Shown one piece after another: positions 1 through 9,795 of a DNA stretch of 64,000 bases. The position numbers were made by a program, and so were the translations under genes. Position 1 is the stretch's first letter. The number at the start of each line of letters is the position of its first letter. The DNA comes from Paracoccus chinensis (GTDB taxonomy: Bacteria > Pseudomonadota > Alphaproteobacteria > Rhodobacterales > Rhodobacteraceae), in assembly GCF_900102885.1 (NCBI RefSeq), contig NZ_FNGE01000008.1:124001-188000 (forward strand). The letters are read 5' to 3'. The notes under the pieces were generated by a model. The model worked only from the letters and a program-made list of their open reading frames with translations. It was not told the DNA's origin and did not search any database.

Positions 1-455
1 GAAGGACGGGTGGCCCCTTGGGGCATTCTCAGGGTGATGGCGGCTTGCGATCCTGCACAGACTTTTACGCTCAGATGGCCCCACGGTGCACGGGGACAGC
101 GCGCAAGGGGAGCGGCGGCGGTCAGCCTTGGCGTCTCTACAACTGCCTTGGGGCACAAAGCAGGCCTTTGGCCCACGCTCCTATTCCTCCCATTTCAATC
201 GTAAAAAGAATAGTTGGCGAAATTTCATGTCCCTCCTATCATGAACGGCAACGGTTTGTTCTGTTCCAAACCTTGGCTCCGATCATGATTTGGAGATGTT
301 GTGAGTGCTGCGTGTTTCCAGGCGAGCCAGCTTCGGCGCAAGCCGGACTTGAGATCGATTTCTGATCTGATTTCAGCATGTTCACGGATAGGCAGGCGCG
401 TTCCCCTCTGCCCTGCGCCTTCCCGACGCAATGCACTTTTACCCGGGAGTTGCAA
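1..455. other. Non-coding leader region at the window edge
   Basis: No convincing coding sequence lies before the flippase start. The overlapping reading frames here are low-complexity shadows with no recognisable domain. Bases 200-340 are clearly richer in A+T than the rest of the window, which fits a promoter region; one good sigma-70-like promoter is listed separately. The upstream neighbour is outside the window, so the region could also hold the end of another transcription unit. Confidence 0.5.
214..242 (+). promoter_or_regulatory. Candidate sigma-70 promoter for the flippase-sulfotransferase pair
   Basis: TTGGCG at 214-219 and TATCAT at 237-242 are separated by exactly 17 bases in a locally A+T-rich stretch. 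Transcription would start near 249, leaving a leader of about 205 bases before the ATG at 456. Sequence match only. Confidence 0.45.
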
Positions 456-1847
456 ATGCGACGGATAAAGCGGTCGTTTTCCCGCTCTTCCGGGGGTTTG
501 CTTGGCAGCCTTTTCGTCATTCTGTCCTCCAATGCCGCCATCGCGATCCTGACGCTCGGAACCTTTGCGCTGACCTCGCAGGCACTGTCGCCAGCAGGGC
601 TCGGGCTGCTGGTCCTGATCGAGGCCTACGGCCGGATGTTCGACCAGGTCCTGCGGCTCGAGCCCAGCCAGGCCCTGATCCGCATGGGCATGCCGCACCG
701 CGACAGGGCACATGAACTGTCGTTCCGCAGGCTCGTGAAGTTCGGCTTCCTTCTCGATGCCGGCGGCTCGGTACTTGCCGCGGCGGCGGCGCTGGCCTGC
801 CTGCCCCTGCTGAGCGGCTGGTTCGGTTTCGACGCAGAGGTGCAGCCGCTGGTCGTGCTTTATTGCCTGACCTTCGTTCTTCCCGCGCCCATGACCGTTA
901 CCGCCCTTTTCCGCCTGTTCGGCCGCTTCGGCCTTTACGCGCGGGTGACCGTCCTGGCTTCGGTCTTCCGCCTCGTCATGACAGGCGTCCTGTTCGTCGC
1001 TGGCGGGGACCTGACGGCCTTTGTCCTTCTCCTCTGCGCCGTTTCCTGCATCGAGCGCCTGTTGCCCGTCTTCTACTGCTGGCCTCTCTTGCGGCAGAGG
1101 GTTGGGTCCGGGCTGTTGGGCACGCCGCTGACCGGGGTGACGCAAGAGGGCGGAGGCCTGTGGCAGTTCATCATGGCCTCGAACCTCAACGTGCTGGCGC
1201 GGAACTCGACGCGGCAGTTCGACATCGCGGCCCTGGGCGGCTTTGTCAGTCCTGCCGAGCTGAGCTTCTACGTGCTGGCGAAGCGCTTCGCGATGCTGGT
1301 GATCCGGCTGGGAAGCCCGGTGCAGCTCGTTCTTTACCCCCGCATGTGCGAGCTGATGGCGCGGCACGATCTCGGGCACCTGCTGCGCTTCGTCTTCGCC
1401 TCGGTCGCGATGCTTCTGGGTCTTGGTCTCTGCGGCGTGGGGCTTGTCGCGCTGGTCGGACAACCGCTGGTCGCCTTCGCCTTCGGGCCGGAATATGTTG
1501 CCGCCCTTCCGAACATCCTTGTCCAGCTTGCCGGGGCCTGCCTGTTCCTGATCGGAAAGATCTTCGGCTCGGCGCTGCAGACCGTGGGCAGGGTGGGCCA
1601 GCTGACGGCCGTCTCGATCATCACGGCGGCTGTCTTCTTTATCCCGATCCCCCTCGTGGTCCCCCACTACGGCGTCATCGCCGCCAGCTGTCTGGGACTG
1701 CTGTCGGGGTTCGCCTTCCTTGGCATCTGCGCCCTGGTCTTTGCACGCGCCGTCATCGCGCTGCGCGGGGGCGCGGCGGGAACGGGACGCGCGGTCGAAC
1801 CTAGATTAGGTGAAGGGGAAGCATTCGTGGAAAAGCAGTTCTCATGA
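456..1847 (+). CDS. Polysaccharide flippase (Wzx/MATE-like lipid-linked sugar exporter)
   Basis: Predicted 463-residue integral membrane protein of the oligosaccharide flippase type, which moves lipid-linked glycan units across the inner membrane. After a basic N-terminus (RRIKRSFSRSS) the sequence alternates hydrophobic helices with short polar loops to the C-terminus, about 12 segments in all. The ATG at 456 is chosen over an upstream frame extension because GGGAG at 445-449 is well placed and the hydrophobic core begins soon after it. The last codons overlap the next gene by 4 bases (ATGA), so flippase and sulfotransferase are probably co-translated. The substrate cannot be read from the sequence; a teichuronic-acid or O-antigen type exporter is equally possible. 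Confidence 0.8.
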   Translation: MRRIKRSFSRSSGGLLGSLFVILSSNAAIAILTLGTFALTSQALSPAGLGLLVLIEAYGRMFDQVLRLEPSQALIRMGMPHRDRAHELSFRRLVKFGFLLDAGGSVLAAAAALACLPLLSGWFGFDAEVQPLVVLYCLTFVLPAPMTVTALFRLFGRFGLYARVTVLASVFRLVMTGVLFVAGGDLTAFVLLLCAVSCIERLLPVFYCWPLLRQRVGSGLLGTPLTGVTQEGGGLWQFIMASNLNVLARNSTRQFDIAALGGFVSPAELSFYVLAKRFAMLVIRLGSPVQLVLYPRMCELMARHDLGHLLRFVFASVAMLLGLGLCGVGLVALVGQPLVAFAFGPEYVAALPNILVQLAGACLFLIGKIFGSALQTVGRVGQLTAVSIITAAVFFIPIPLVVPHYGVIAASCLGLLSGFAFLGICALVFARAVIALRGGAAGTGRAVEPRLGEGEAFVEKQFS

Positions 1848-2713
1848 CCAAACTGTTCAAGTCGCCGCAGATCATGTGGAAGCGTGCCGCGAACGGTGTC
1901 GGGATGGCGTATCATTCCGCCCGGATCGACGCGGTCCTGGCCTCTTATCCCAAGTCCGGCCGGACGTGGTTCCGCTTCATCCTGTCGACCTATCTGGCGG
2001 ACGCCTTCGACCTGAAGGCAAGGCCGGACCTGTATTCGATGTTCGGCGTCATGCCGAATTTCGACATGGACCGGGAACGCGGGCTGCCCGCCTTTGCCCA
2101 TGCCCGGCACCGGCCCAGACCGCCACTCGTCCCCGTCAGCCACCTGCCCTATTCGCGCCTGCGGTTCCGCAACCATCCCGTCATCTTCATGATGCGCGAT
2201 CCAAGGGACGTGATGGTGTCGTCCTATTTCCACGCCACCCGCCAGAAACACCGCTTTTCGGGCGACATCGACGGATTCCTGAAGGACCCCGGGCAGGGTG
2301 TCACCTCGCTGGCGAAGTACCTGAACGACTGGGCGGCCGGTCTGCGGGGGCGCAGGCATGTCGTGGTCAGCTACGAGGAGCTTTCCGATGATCCGCATGG
2401 CCAGACGGCAAGGGTTCTGTCCTTCTTGGGCGTGGAAACCAGACCCGAGATCCTGGACAAGGCCGTCGAGGCCGCTCGCTTCCAGAACATGCAGGAGCTG
2501 GAACTGGCAAAGGGGCTGCCGGGCCACGAATACGACCGCAGCGACAGTGAAAGCCGGCGCATGCGGCGTGGCAAGGTGGGCGGCTTCGCCGATTACCTCA
2601 CGCCCGAGCAGATCAGGCTTGTCGAAACCGCCTGCGACCGCGAGCTGACGCCGCAGGCCAAGGCCCTTCTGGCCCGGAGCATGGCTGAAAGGGCTTCTGC
2701 CCGGGAGGCGTGA
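1844..2713 (+). CDS. Sulfotransferase domain protein (PAPS-dependent)
   Basis: 289 residues of the Sulfotransfer_1 type, transferring sulfate from PAPS to an acceptor hydroxyl or amine. The 5'-phosphosulfate binding loop is visible at residues 35-46 (YPKSGRTWFRFI) and the 3'-phosphate binding element around residues 116-127 (MMRDPRDVMVSS). His100 in the VSHLPY segment sits where the catalytic base lies in cytosolic-type sulfotransferases. The start overlaps the flippase stop as ATGA, so both genes probably serve the same glycan. PAPS could come from the Sat/CysC fusion at 12.2-13.9 kb. The acceptor is unknown; a surface polysaccharide is an inference from the neighbour. Confidence 0.82.
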   Translation: MTKLFKSPQIMWKRAANGVGMAYHSARIDAVLASYPKSGRTWFRFILSTYLADAFDLKARPDLYSMFGVMPNFDMDRERGLPAFAHARHRPRPPLVPVSHLPYSRLRFRNHPVIFMMRDPRDVMVSSYFHATRQKHRFSGDIDGFLKDPGQGVTSLAKYLNDWAAGLRGRRHVVVSYEELSDDPHGQTARVLSFLGVETRPEILDKAVEAARFQNMQELELAKGLPGHEYDRSDSESRRMRRGKVGGFADYLTPEQIRLVETACDRELTPQAKALLARSMAERASAREA

Positions 2714-3045
2714 TTGCCGCCCCCCGGTGATCCCACGAAAGCCATGCCCTAGCAGCGGGCGACCAGAGGCTCAGATGCGGCAGCACTTGCTCTGCCCTTG
2801 TCGGCTGTCGGCCTGGGACGTTGGTGTTCGCATCCGTCAGTCCCCAGGCGACCTGCACGTTCCCCGGTTGCGAGATGAAGGCCGGCGTAGCAGGACTCTG
2901 CCGGATCAAACCAAGGGGATGTCCTGATGCTCTCACGCCATGGCGGCCTGCTCCTGGTCGAGGAGATGGGCTCGCCGGACCTTCGCTTTGTCCATTCCGC
3001 GACATCGCCATCGCGGATCAGCGCCGCGCAAGGCAGCGCGCGGGC
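2714..3045. other. 332-base gap without a recognisable gene
   Basis: Between the sulfotransferase stop and the YnfA start all six frames give only arginine- and proline-rich shadow translations. No tRNA, riboswitch or transposase motif is apparent. It could be the remains of a decayed gene, but nothing in it can be assigned. Confidence 0.4.
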
Positions 3046-3366
3046 ATGACGGCCGTCTTCTACGCCATCGCCGCCTTTGCCGAGATCGCAGGGTGCTTCG
3101 CCTTCTGGGCGTGGCTGCAACTGGACAGGTCCTGGCTGTGGCTGCTGCCCGGCATGGCAAGCCTTGCGCTGTTCGCCGTCCTGCTGACGCGGGTGCCGGC
3201 GGATGCGGCGGGGCGGGCCTTCGCGGCCTATGGCGGCGTCTATATCTGCGCCTCGCTGGGGTGGCTCTGGGTCGTGGAAGGGGTGCGCCCCGACCGCTGG
3301 GATGCGGTCGGGGCGCTGCTGTGCCTTGCCGGGGCCGCGGTCATCCTGCTGGGGCCGCGGGGATAG
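3046..3366 (+). CDS. ynfA: YnfA family (UPF0060) small membrane protein
   Basis: 106 residues with four hydrophobic helices filling almost the whole chain, the size and layout of the YnfA/UPF0060 family. Family landmarks include an N-terminal [11 protein letters not shown] segment, a central AAYGGVYI segment, and the C-terminal WLWVVEG and [10 protein letters not shown] segments. Some YnfA homologues act like small-multidrug-resistance transporters, but the role here is unknown. The ATG at 3046 is used because the longer upstream frame adds 75 residues absent from the family. The gene ends 12 bases from the convergent metY-like gene. Confidence 0.85.
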   Translation: MTAVFYAIAAFAEIAGCFAFWAWLQLDRSWLWLLPGMASLALFAVLLTRVPADAAGRAFAAYGGVYICASLGWLWVVEGVRPDRWDAVGALLCLAGAAVILLGPRG

Positions 3367-3378
3367 GCGCCAAGGGGC

Positions 3379-4662
3379 TCAGCCCAGCGCCTGGTCCAGG
3401 TCGGCGATGATGTCCTGCGCGTCCTCGATGCCGATGGACAGCCGCACGAGGTCCGGCCCCGCGCCCGCCGCGATCTGCTGGGCCTCGGTCAACTGGCTGT
3501 GCGTGGTCGAGGCCGAGTGGATCGCCAGCGTCCGCGCGTCGCCCAGGTTCGCCACGTGGCTGATCATCTTCAGCCGCCCGATCATGTCCACGCAGGCCTG
3601 ATAGCCGCCCTTCAGCCGAATGGTGAACAGCGCCCCTGCCCCCTTGGGGTAAAGCCGCTGCACCCGCTCGTTCCAGGGCGAGTCGGACAGGCCCGCGTAG
3701 CTGACCTCCTGCACGCGGGAGTCGGCGGCCAGCCACTCGGCCGCCGTCTGGGCGTTCTCGACATGGCGCTGCATCCGCAGGCCCAGCGTCTCGATCCCCA
3801 TCAGCGTGTAATGCGCGGCCTGCGGGTTCAGCGTCATCCCGAGGTCGCGCAGCCCGATAGCGATGGAATGGAAGGTGAAGGCGGCAGGCCCGAAGGTCTC
3901 GTGGAACTTCAGCCCGTGATAGGCGGGCTCGGGCGCGGACAGCGAGGGGAACTTGTCCGAGGCCGACCAGTCGAAGCGCCCCGAGTCGATGACGGCGCCG
4001 CCCGTGACGGTGCCATTGCCGGTCAGGTATTTCGTCAGGCTGTGGACGACCAGCGTCGCGCCCGCCTCGATCGGGCGGCACAGCCAGGGCGTTGCCAGCG
4101 TGTTGTCCACGATCAGCGGAATGCCCGCCGCGTCGGCGATGCCCGCGATGGCGGGCAGGTCCGTGACATAGCCGCCGGGGTTCGAGATCGATTCGCAGAA
4201 GATCGCCCGCGTGTCCTCGTCGATGGCCGCGCGGACGGCGTCGAGGTCTTCAAGGTCCACGAAGCGGCAGGACCAGCCGAAGCGGCGGATCGTCTGGCTG
4301 AACTGCGTGACCGTGCCGCCGTAAAGCCGACTGGAGGCAACGATGTTCCTGCCCGGCGCCATCAGCGGGAACAGCGCCATGATCTGCGCAGCGTGCCCCG
4401 AGGAACAGCAGACCGCCCCCGCGCCGCCTTCCAGCGCCGCCACACGGTTCTGCAGCGCGGCCACGGTGGGGTTGGTCAGGCGGGAATAGATGTAGCCCAC
4501 CTCCTTCAGGCCGAAGAGCCGCGCGGCATGCTCGGCATCCCGGAACTGGTAGGCGGTGGTCTGGTAGATCGGCACCTGCCGCGCCCCGGTCGCCGGATCG
4601 GGCGCGGAGCCCGCGTGGATGGCAAGCGTGTCAAAGGCTTGCGGGCGGTCGCTGTCGGACAT
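3379..4662 (-). CDS. metY: O-acetylhomoserine aminocarboxypropyltransferase (sulfhydrylase)
   Basis: 427-residue PLP enzyme of the Cys/Met metabolism family that makes homocysteine from O-acetylhomoserine and sulfide. The N-terminal FDTLAIHAG and the YSRLTNPT segment near residue 60 are typical of the MetY branch. The PLP-binding lysine is Lys211 in HSLTKYLTG, and DNT at 186-188 contacts the cofactor. The start at 4662 follows a strong AAGGGGAG ribosome site. The gene is divergent from pepF, 131 bases away. I looked for a SAM-II riboswitch in that spacer and did not find the conserved core. Cystathionine gamma-synthase is less likely because of the length and N-terminus. Confidence 0.9.
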   Translation of the reverse strand: MSDSDRPQAFDTLAIHAGSAPDPATGARQVPIYQTTAYQFRDAEHAARLFGLKEVGYIYSRLTNPTVAALQNRVAALEGGAGAVCCSSGHAAQIMALFPLMAPGRNIVASSRLYGGTVTQFSQTIRRFGWSCRFVDLEDLDAVRAAIDEDTRAIFCESISNPGGYVTDLPAIAGIADAAGIPLIVDNTLATPWLCRPIEAGATLVVHSLTKYLTGNGTVTGGAVIDSGRFDWSASDKFPSLSAPEPAYHGLKFHETFGPAAFTFHSIAIGLRDLGMTLNPQAAHYTLMGIETLGLRMQRHVENAQTAAEWLAADSRVQEVSYAGLSDSPWNERVQRLYPKGAGALFTIRLKGGYQACVDMIGRLKMISHVANLGDARTLAIHSASTTHSQLTEAQQIAAGAGPDLVRLSIGIEDAQDIIADLDQALG

Positions 4663-4793
4663 GGAACTCTCCCCTTGGGTCGTCGGGCGCGAGGCTAGGC
4701 GCAGCGTGGCACTCTGGCAATCGCCTGCGCGACGGGTTGAACCGGCGGCCTTCAGGGGACAGATGTTGGGCAACGCTGAAAATGGAGACGCCC

Positions 4794-6623
4794 ATGACCC
4801 GCCTGCCCCTGCGCGACAGCCTGATGCGCGACGCCGAAGCCCATGGCGCCCTGGCCCTGGGGGACCTGCCGGAATGGGACCTGACGGACCTTTATCCCTC
4901 GCCCGACGCGCCGGAACTGTCCCGCGACCTTGAACGGCTGGAGGCGGCCTGCGCCAGCTTCGCCGCCGACTACGAGGGCAAGCTGGCCGGCCTGACCCCC
5001 GCCGAGATGCTGGAATGCATCCAGCGCTATGAGGAGATCAGCCTGTTGTCCGGGCGGATCATGTCCTACGCGGGCCTCCGCTATTACCAGAACACGACCG
5101 ACGCCGCCCGCGCCAAGACACTGGGCGACCTGGAGGCGAAGATCACGGACATGACGACTCCGCTGGTCTTCTTCAGCCTGGAGTTCAACCGCATCCCCGA
5201 CGAAGTCTATGCGCAGACCTTCAGCGCCCCCTGCGGCCCCTCGCGCTACAAGCCCGTCTTTGACCGGATGCGGGCGATGCGCCCCTATCAGCTGTCAGAC
5301 GAACTGGAAAAGTTCCTGCACGACGCCTCGGTCGTGGGCGCCGCCGCCTGGAACCGCCTGTTCGACGAGACCACCGCCGCGCTGACCTTCGACGTCGATG
5401 GCGAGGAGATGGGGCTGGAAGCCACCCTGAACCTGCTGACCGACCACGACCGCTCGCGTCGCGAGGCGGGCGCGAAGGCGCTGGCGCAGGTCTTCGGCGA
5501 CAACGTCAAGCTCTTCGCGCGCGTCCACAACACGCTCGCCAAGGAAAAGGCGATCGAGGACAAGTGGCGCAAGATGCCGACGCCGCAGACCGCGCGGCAC
5601 CTCTCGAACCACGTCGAGCCCGAGGTCGTCCAGGCCCTGCGCGATGCCGTGGTTGCGGCCTATCCCCGCCTGTCGCATCGCTATTACCGGCTGAAGGCCA
5701 AGTGGCTCGGCCTCGACAAGCTGCAGGTCTGGGACCGCAACGCGCCGCTGCCGCAGGAAAACCCCCGGCTGGTCGGCTGGGATGAGGCGCGCCAGACGGT
5801 GCTGGACGCCTACGCAGGCTTCGACCCGCAGCTGGCGGACCTGGCGCAGCCCTTTTTCGAGAAGGGCTGGATCGACGCGGGCGTGAAGCCGGGCAAGTCT
5901 CCCGGCGCCTTCGCCCATCCGACCGTCACCGACGCGCACCCTTACGTGCTGCTGAACTACCTCGGCAAGCCGCGCGACGTGATGACGCTGGCGCATGAAC
6001 TGGGCCACGGCGTCCACCAGCGGCTGGCGGCGGGCCAAGGGGAACTGCTCTCCTCGACGCCCCTGACGCTGGCCGAAACGGCTTCGGTCTTTGGCGAGAT
6101 GCTGACCTTCCGCGCGCTGCTGGCGAAGACGGAAGACCCGGCCCAGCGCAAGGCGCTGCTGGCGGGCAAGGTCGAGGACATGATCAACACGGTCGTCCGC
6201 CAGATCGCCTTCTATGACTTCGAGTGCCGCTTGCACGCGGCCCGCGCGGAAGGGGAACTGACCCCCGACGACATCAACGCCATCTGGATGTCGGTGCAGC
6301 ATGAGTCGCTCGGCGACGCCTTCGAGTTCATGCCGGGCTACGAGACGTTCTGGACCTATGTCCCGCATTTCGTGCACTCGCCCTTCTACGTCTATGCCTA
6401 TGCCTTTGGCGACGGGTTGGTGAACGCGCTTTACGCGGCCTACGAGGCGCAGCCCGAAGGCTTCCAGGCGAAGTACTTCGACATGCTGCGGGCGGGCGGG
6501 TCCAAGCACCACTCGGAACTGCTCGCCCCCTTCGGGCTGGACGCGGCGGACCCGGCCTTCTGGGACGGGGGCCTGTCGATGATCGAGGGCTTCATCGACG
6601 AGCTTGAGGCGATGGAAGCCTGA
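4794..6623 (+). CDS. pepF: Oligoendopeptidase F (M3 family zinc peptidase)
   Basis: 609-residue cytoplasmic metallopeptidase of the M3B/PepF family, cleaving oligopeptides. The zinc site is HELGHG at residues 401-406 (His401, Glu402, His405), followed by an expected glutamate-bearing segment (LAETASVFGEM) about 25 residues later. The N-terminal region is helical and typical of the oligoendopeptidase N domain. ATG 4794 is preferred over ATG 4782 because GGAG at 4784-4787 is then correctly spaced. The stop is 4 bases before the dipeptidase start, so the two peptidases probably form an operon for peptide use. Confidence 0.92.
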   Translation: MTRLPLRDSLMRDAEAHGALALGDLPEWDLTDLYPSPDAPELSRDLERLEAACASFAADYEGKLAGLTPAEMLECIQRYEEISLLSGRIMSYAGLRYYQNTTDAARAKTLGDLEAKITDMTTPLVFFSLEFNRIPDEVYAQTFSAPCGPSRYKPVFDRMRAMRPYQLSDELEKFLHDASVVGAAAWNRLFDETTAALTFDVDGEEMGLEATLNLLTDHDRSRREAGAKALAQVFGDNVKLFARVHNTLAKEKAIEDKWRKMPTPQTARHLSNHVEPEVVQALRDAVVAAYPRLSHRYYRLKAKWLGLDKLQVWDRNAPLPQENPRLVGWDEARQTVLDAYAGFDPQLADLAQPFFEKGWIDAGVKPGKSPGAFAHPTVTDAHPYVLLNYLGKPRDVMTLAHELGHGVHQRLAAGQGELLSSTPLTLAETASVFGEMLTFRALLAKTEDPAQRKALLAGKVEDMINTVVRQIAFYDFECRLHAARAEGELTPDDINAIWMSVQHESLGDAFEFMPGYETFWTYVPHFVHSPFYVYAYAFGDGLVNALYAAYEAQPEGFQAKYFDMLRAGGSKHHSELLAPFGLDAADPAFWDGGLSMIEGFIDELEAMEA

Positions 6624-6627
6624 GCAG

Positions 6628-7836
6628 ATGGCGCGCGACCCCTTCCGCCAGCGCCGTCGGGGCCGCCTTGTCCGCGCCCTGTGGGTGCTGGCGGCGATGG
6701 TCGTGCTGGCACTCGCGGCGCTGGCCGTCTTCGGTCCGCGCATCGTCGCGGACCGGCTGAACCCGGTCACGGCCGAGGCCGAGTGGCCGGTTTCGGCCGA
6801 GGCGCAGGCGCTGCATGACCGGCTGGTCATCGGCGACCTGCACGCCGACGCGCTGCTGTGGGACCGCGACCTGTCGGTTCGGCGCCCCGAAGGCCACGTG
6901 GACCTGCCCCGTCTGGATCAGGGCAACATTGCGCTTCAGGTCTTCACCGCCGTCACCCGCAGCCCGCGCGGCCAGAACTATGCCGAGAACGAGACCGAGG
7001 CCCCGGACAACATCACGCCTCTTGTCATCAGCCAGCTTCGTCCGGTGCAGACCTGGTTCAGCCTCAAGGAGCGGGCGCTCGACCAGGCCGCCCGGCTGCG
7101 GCACCTGGTCGAGGCAGAACCCGACCGCCTGCGGCTGATCCGCAGCCGCGACGACCTGGACGCGGTGCTGGCGGACCGTGCCGCCGGCCGTCGCGTGATC
7201 GGCGCAATCTTGGGGATGGAGGGCGCCCATCCGCTGGAGGGCGACCTGACCAACCTCGCCGTGCTGGAGGGGGCAGGTTACCGGCTGATCGGGCTCACGC
7301 ATTTCTTCGACAACGAACTCGGCGGCTCGCTGCACGGGCAGTCGCAGGCGGGATTGACCGATTTCGGCCGCGAGGTGGTAGCCGAGGCCGCCCAGCGCGG
7401 CATGGTGATCGACCTTGCGCATGCCTCGCCGCAGATGGTCCGCGATGTGCTGACGCTGCCGGGGACGCGGCCGATCATCAGCCATACCGGCGTGCATGGG
7501 GTCTGCAACACGCCGCGGAACCTTCCCGACGACCTGCTGCGCGCTGTGGCAAGCAGCGGCGGGATCATCGGCATCGGCTTCTGGCCGGACGTGACCTGCA
7601 ACGACAGCCCGGCGGGGATCGCGGCGTCGATCGCCGCCGCGACCGCGCTGGTGGGCGAGGATCACGTGGCGCTGGGGTCGGACTGGGACGGCTCGGTCGG
7701 CATGCCCTTCGACGCGGCGGGACTGCCCGCGCTGACCCAGGCGCTGATGGACGAAGGGCTGAACGAGGCACAGATCGCCAAGGTCATGGGCGGGAACATG
7801 GTGCGCTATCTGCGCGAGGTGCTCCCTCGGGCCTGA
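6628..7836 (+). CDS. Membrane-anchored dipeptidase (M19, renal dipeptidase family)
   Basis: 402-residue zinc dipeptidase with one N-terminal membrane helix (about residues 15-34) after an arginine-rich cytoplasmic start, so the catalytic domain should face the periplasm. Metal ligands typical of M19 are visible: His72 and Asp74 in LHADALLWD, Glu198 in MEGAHPLEG, and histidines in LTHFFDN and ISHTGVHG. The GSDWDG segment near the C-terminus is also characteristic. The TTG at 6604 would overlap pepF and lacks support, so ATG 6628 is used. It probably acts with PepF in peptide breakdown, although some M19 members act on other amides. Confidence 0.9.
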   Translation: MARDPFRQRRRGRLVRALWVLAAMVVLALAALAVFGPRIVADRLNPVTAEAEWPVSAEAQALHDRLVIGDLHADALLWDRDLSVRRPEGHVDLPRLDQGNIALQVFTAVTRSPRGQNYAENETEAPDNITPLVISQLRPVQTWFSLKERALDQAARLRHLVEAEPDRLRLIRSRDDLDAVLADRAAGRRVIGAILGMEGAHPLEGDLTNLAVLEGAGYRLIGLTHFFDNELGGSLHGQSQAGLTDFGREVVAEAAQRGMVIDLAHASPQMVRDVLTLPGTRPIISHTGVHGVCNTPRNLPDDLLRAVASSGGIIGIGFWPDVTCNDSPAGIAASIAAATALVGEDHVALGSDWDGSVGMPFDAAGLPALTQALMDEGLNEAQIAKVMGGNMVRYLREVLPRA

Positions 7837-7913
7837 ACGGGCAGCCGTGCGCGTGGCTGCACCGCCGCAATGGGTATATGGTCAGGAAGAAGCCCGCGAG
7901 TGGCGCGTGGACG

Positions 7914-8972
7914 TCAGCGCCGGATGATGTTGACGTGGCCCATCTTGCGGCCGGGGCGCGCCTCGGCCTTGCCATACAGATGGACCTGCGTGTCGGACTG
8001 GCGCAGCAGGTCGGGGAGGCGGTCGATGTCGTCGCCGATCAGGTTCTCCATCACCACCTCGGCGTGGCGCTTGCCGTCGCCGAGCGGCAGGCCCACGACG
8101 GCGCGGATGTGCTGCTCGAACTGGTCCACGGCGCAGCCTCCTTGAGTCCAGTGGCCCGAGTTGTGGACGCGGGGCGCAATCTCGTTGACGATCAGGCCGC
8201 GCGGGGTGACGAAGAGCTCGACCCCCATCACGCCGACATAGTCCAGTGCGGTGACGATGCGACTGGCGATCAGAACGGCGTCGGGGATCAGCCGCGCGGG
8301 CAGCCCACAGGGCACGGTGGTCGTGCGCAGGATGCCTTCTCGGTGGACGTTCAGGCCGGGGTCATAGGCAGCGACGGCGCCGTCCTGACCGCGCGCGACG
8401 ATGACGCTGATCTCGGCGGTGAAATCGACAAAGCCCTCCAGCACCGAGGGCGCGTTCACCTGCGCCCATGCTTCGGCAAGATCGTCGCCGGCCTTGACGC
8501 GCACCTGACCCTTGCCGTCATAGCCGAGCCTCCGCGTCTTGAGAATCGCGCGGTCCTGCCCCTGCATGGCAGCGGCGAGATCCTCGGCGGAGTCGACGCG
8601 GGCATAGGAGGCAGTCGTCAGGCCGAGGCCGGTGAGGAAGTCCTTCTCGTCCAGCCGGTCCTGGCTGACCGACAGCGCGCGCCGGTTGGGGCGGATCGGT
8701 GCGAGGCTCTCGATCAGGTCCAGCGAGGCCGCGGGGACATTCTCGAATTCATAGGTGACGACATCGACGGACGCCGCGAAGTCGCGCAGGGCGGCTTCGT
8801 CCTCGTAGGGAGCGGTCGTCAGGCGGTGGGCCACGTCGGCGGCGGGCGCGGGGCCGGGTTCGTAGATATGACAGCGATAGCCCAAGCGGCTGGCCGCGAC
8901 CGACAGCATCCGGCCCAACTGACCGCCGCCGAGAATGCCGATGGTAGCGCCGGGCTTGAGGGTCTCAGTCAT
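7914..8972 (-). CDS. purK: 5-(carboxyamino)imidazole ribonucleotide synthase PurK
   Basis: 352-residue ATP-grasp enzyme that carboxylates AIR with bicarbonate and ATP in purine synthesis. The N-terminal nucleotide fold begins [13 protein letters not shown]. Conserved ATP-grasp segments ([36 protein letters not shown]) are all present. The start overlaps the purE stop by 8 bases, so PurE and PurK are translationally coupled, the usual arrangement for these consecutive steps. Confidence 0.96.
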   Translation of the reverse strand: MTETLKPGATIGILGGGQLGRMLSVAASRLGYRCHIYEPGPAPAADVAHRLTTAPYEDEAALRDFAASVDVVTYEFENVPAASLDLIESLAPIRPNRRALSVSQDRLDEKDFLTGLGLTTASYARVDSAEDLAAAMQGQDRAILKTRRLGYDGKGQVRVKAGDDLAEAWAQVNAPSVLEGFVDFTAEISVIVARGQDGAVAAYDPGLNVHREGILRTTTVPCGLPARLIPDAVLIASRIVTALDYVGVMGVELFVTPRGLIVNEIAPRVHNSGHWTQGGCAVDQFEQHIRAVVGLPLGDGKRHAEVVMENLIGDDIDRLPDLLRQSDTQVHLYGKAEARPGRKMGHVNIIRR

Positions 8973-9450
8973 CGACGGGCTCCTGCGGGATGGATGCGGA
9001 CAGCGCCTCGCGCCAGGCGTCCAGCCGCTGCGCGAGAGCCGCGTCGTCCAGCGCGAGGATCGCGGCGGCCATCAGCCCCGCGTTGGCCGCGCCTGCCGCG
9101 CCGATGGCCATGGTGGCCACGGGATAGCCCTTGGGCATCTGGACAATGGAATAAAGCGAATCCACGCCATTCAGGGCGCGGGTCTGGACCGGGACGCCGA
9201 TCACGGGGACACGGGTCTTGGAGGCCATCATGCCGGGCAGGTGCGCCGCGCCCCCTGCCCCCGCGATGATGACCCTGAGGCCGCGATCCACGGCGGAACG
9301 GCCATAGTCCCACAGTCGGTCGGGCGTCCGGTGGGCGCTGACGATGCGCGTCTCACAGGCCACGCCCAGTTCGTCCAGAACTGCCGCCGCTTCCTTCATC
9401 GTGGCCCAGTCGGACTGGCTGCCCATGATGATGCCGACCGGAACCGTCAT
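8965..9450 (-). CDS. purE: N5-carboxyaminoimidazole ribonucleotide mutase PurE
   Basis: 161-residue class I PurE, moving the carboxylate of N5-CAIR to C4. GSQSDW near the N-terminus, SAHRTP around residue 45 and the glycine-rich [11 protein letters not shown] and [14 protein letters not shown] segments form the known active site. It precedes and overlaps purK on the minus strand. The DUF465 gene lies 55 bases upstream on the same strand and may be part of the transcript. Confidence 0.96.
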   Translation of the reverse strand: MTVPVGIIMGSQSDWATMKEAAAVLDELGVACETRIVSAHRTPDRLWDYGRSAVDRGLRVIIAGAGGAAHLPGMMASKTRVPVIGVPVQTRALNGVDSLYSIVQMPKGYPVATMAIGAAGAANAGLMAAAILALDDAALAQRLDAWREALSASIPQEPVDD

Positions 9451-9505
9451 CCCCTGCCCCCTTCGCGGAAAGCCCGCATCATACCGGCGGCGCGGACGGG
9501 TGCAA

Positions 9506-9724
9506 TCAGGCGATGATGTCGGGGGTCAGTTCGTCTTCCAGCCGGGCGATGCGGTCTTTCAGCGCGAGCTTCTGCCGCTTCATCCGCCCCAGCGTCAGGC
9601 TGCAGACGACCCCGCCCACCGCCATGGCGGCGATCGCCTCGTCCAGTTCACGGTGCTCGCGCCGCAGGCCTTCCAGCCGGGTGCGGGCGATTTCCTCGGG
9701 CGACATCTCGTGGTGGGCGTTCAT
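9506..9724 (-). CDS. DUF465 (YdcH-like) small coiled-coil protein
   Basis: 72-residue charged helical protein of the DUF465 family. The pattern of [16 protein letters not shown], then a short hydrophobic turn, then [22 protein letters not shown] is the typical two-helix hairpin ending in a leucine/charged coil. The ATG at 9724 is used because the upstream 21 codons are not family-like. Its function is unknown. It faces the hsp20 gene divergently across 171 bases and lies upstream of purE. Confidence 0.82.
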   Translation of the reverse strand: MNAHHEMSPEEIARTRLEGLRREHRELDEAIAAMAVGGVVCSLTLGRMKRQKLALKDRIARLEDELTPDIIA

Positions 9725-9775
9725 CGTCTGCTTCGGCCTGCCTTGCGCAAGCGCAGCATACGCGCGGATTTTCGC

Positions 9776-9795
9776 TTTGCTAAGCAAAACTTAGC
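9776..9795. promoter_or_regulatory. Overlapping palindromes between DUF465 and hsp20
   Basis: TTTGCTAAGCAAA at 9776-9788 is a perfect odd palindrome. It overlaps GCTAAG (9779-9784), which pairs with CTTAGC (9790-9795) across CAAAA. The site lies in the divergent promoter region and could be an operator or a small RNA hairpin. CTTG at 9801 with CATATTT at 9825-9831 loosely resembles an alphaproteobacterial RpoH promoter, but the spacing is 2-3 bases too long. Confidence 0.35.

Noticed and set aside
4663-4793. Possible SAM-II riboswitch in the leader of the metY-like gene
   Set aside because: The conserved purine-rich core and pseudoknot partner could not be found in the 131-base spacer on the minus strand.
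6858-9269. Open frame of 803 codons across dipeptidase, purK and purE
   Set aside because: Crosses three well-supported genes and is a composition artefact.
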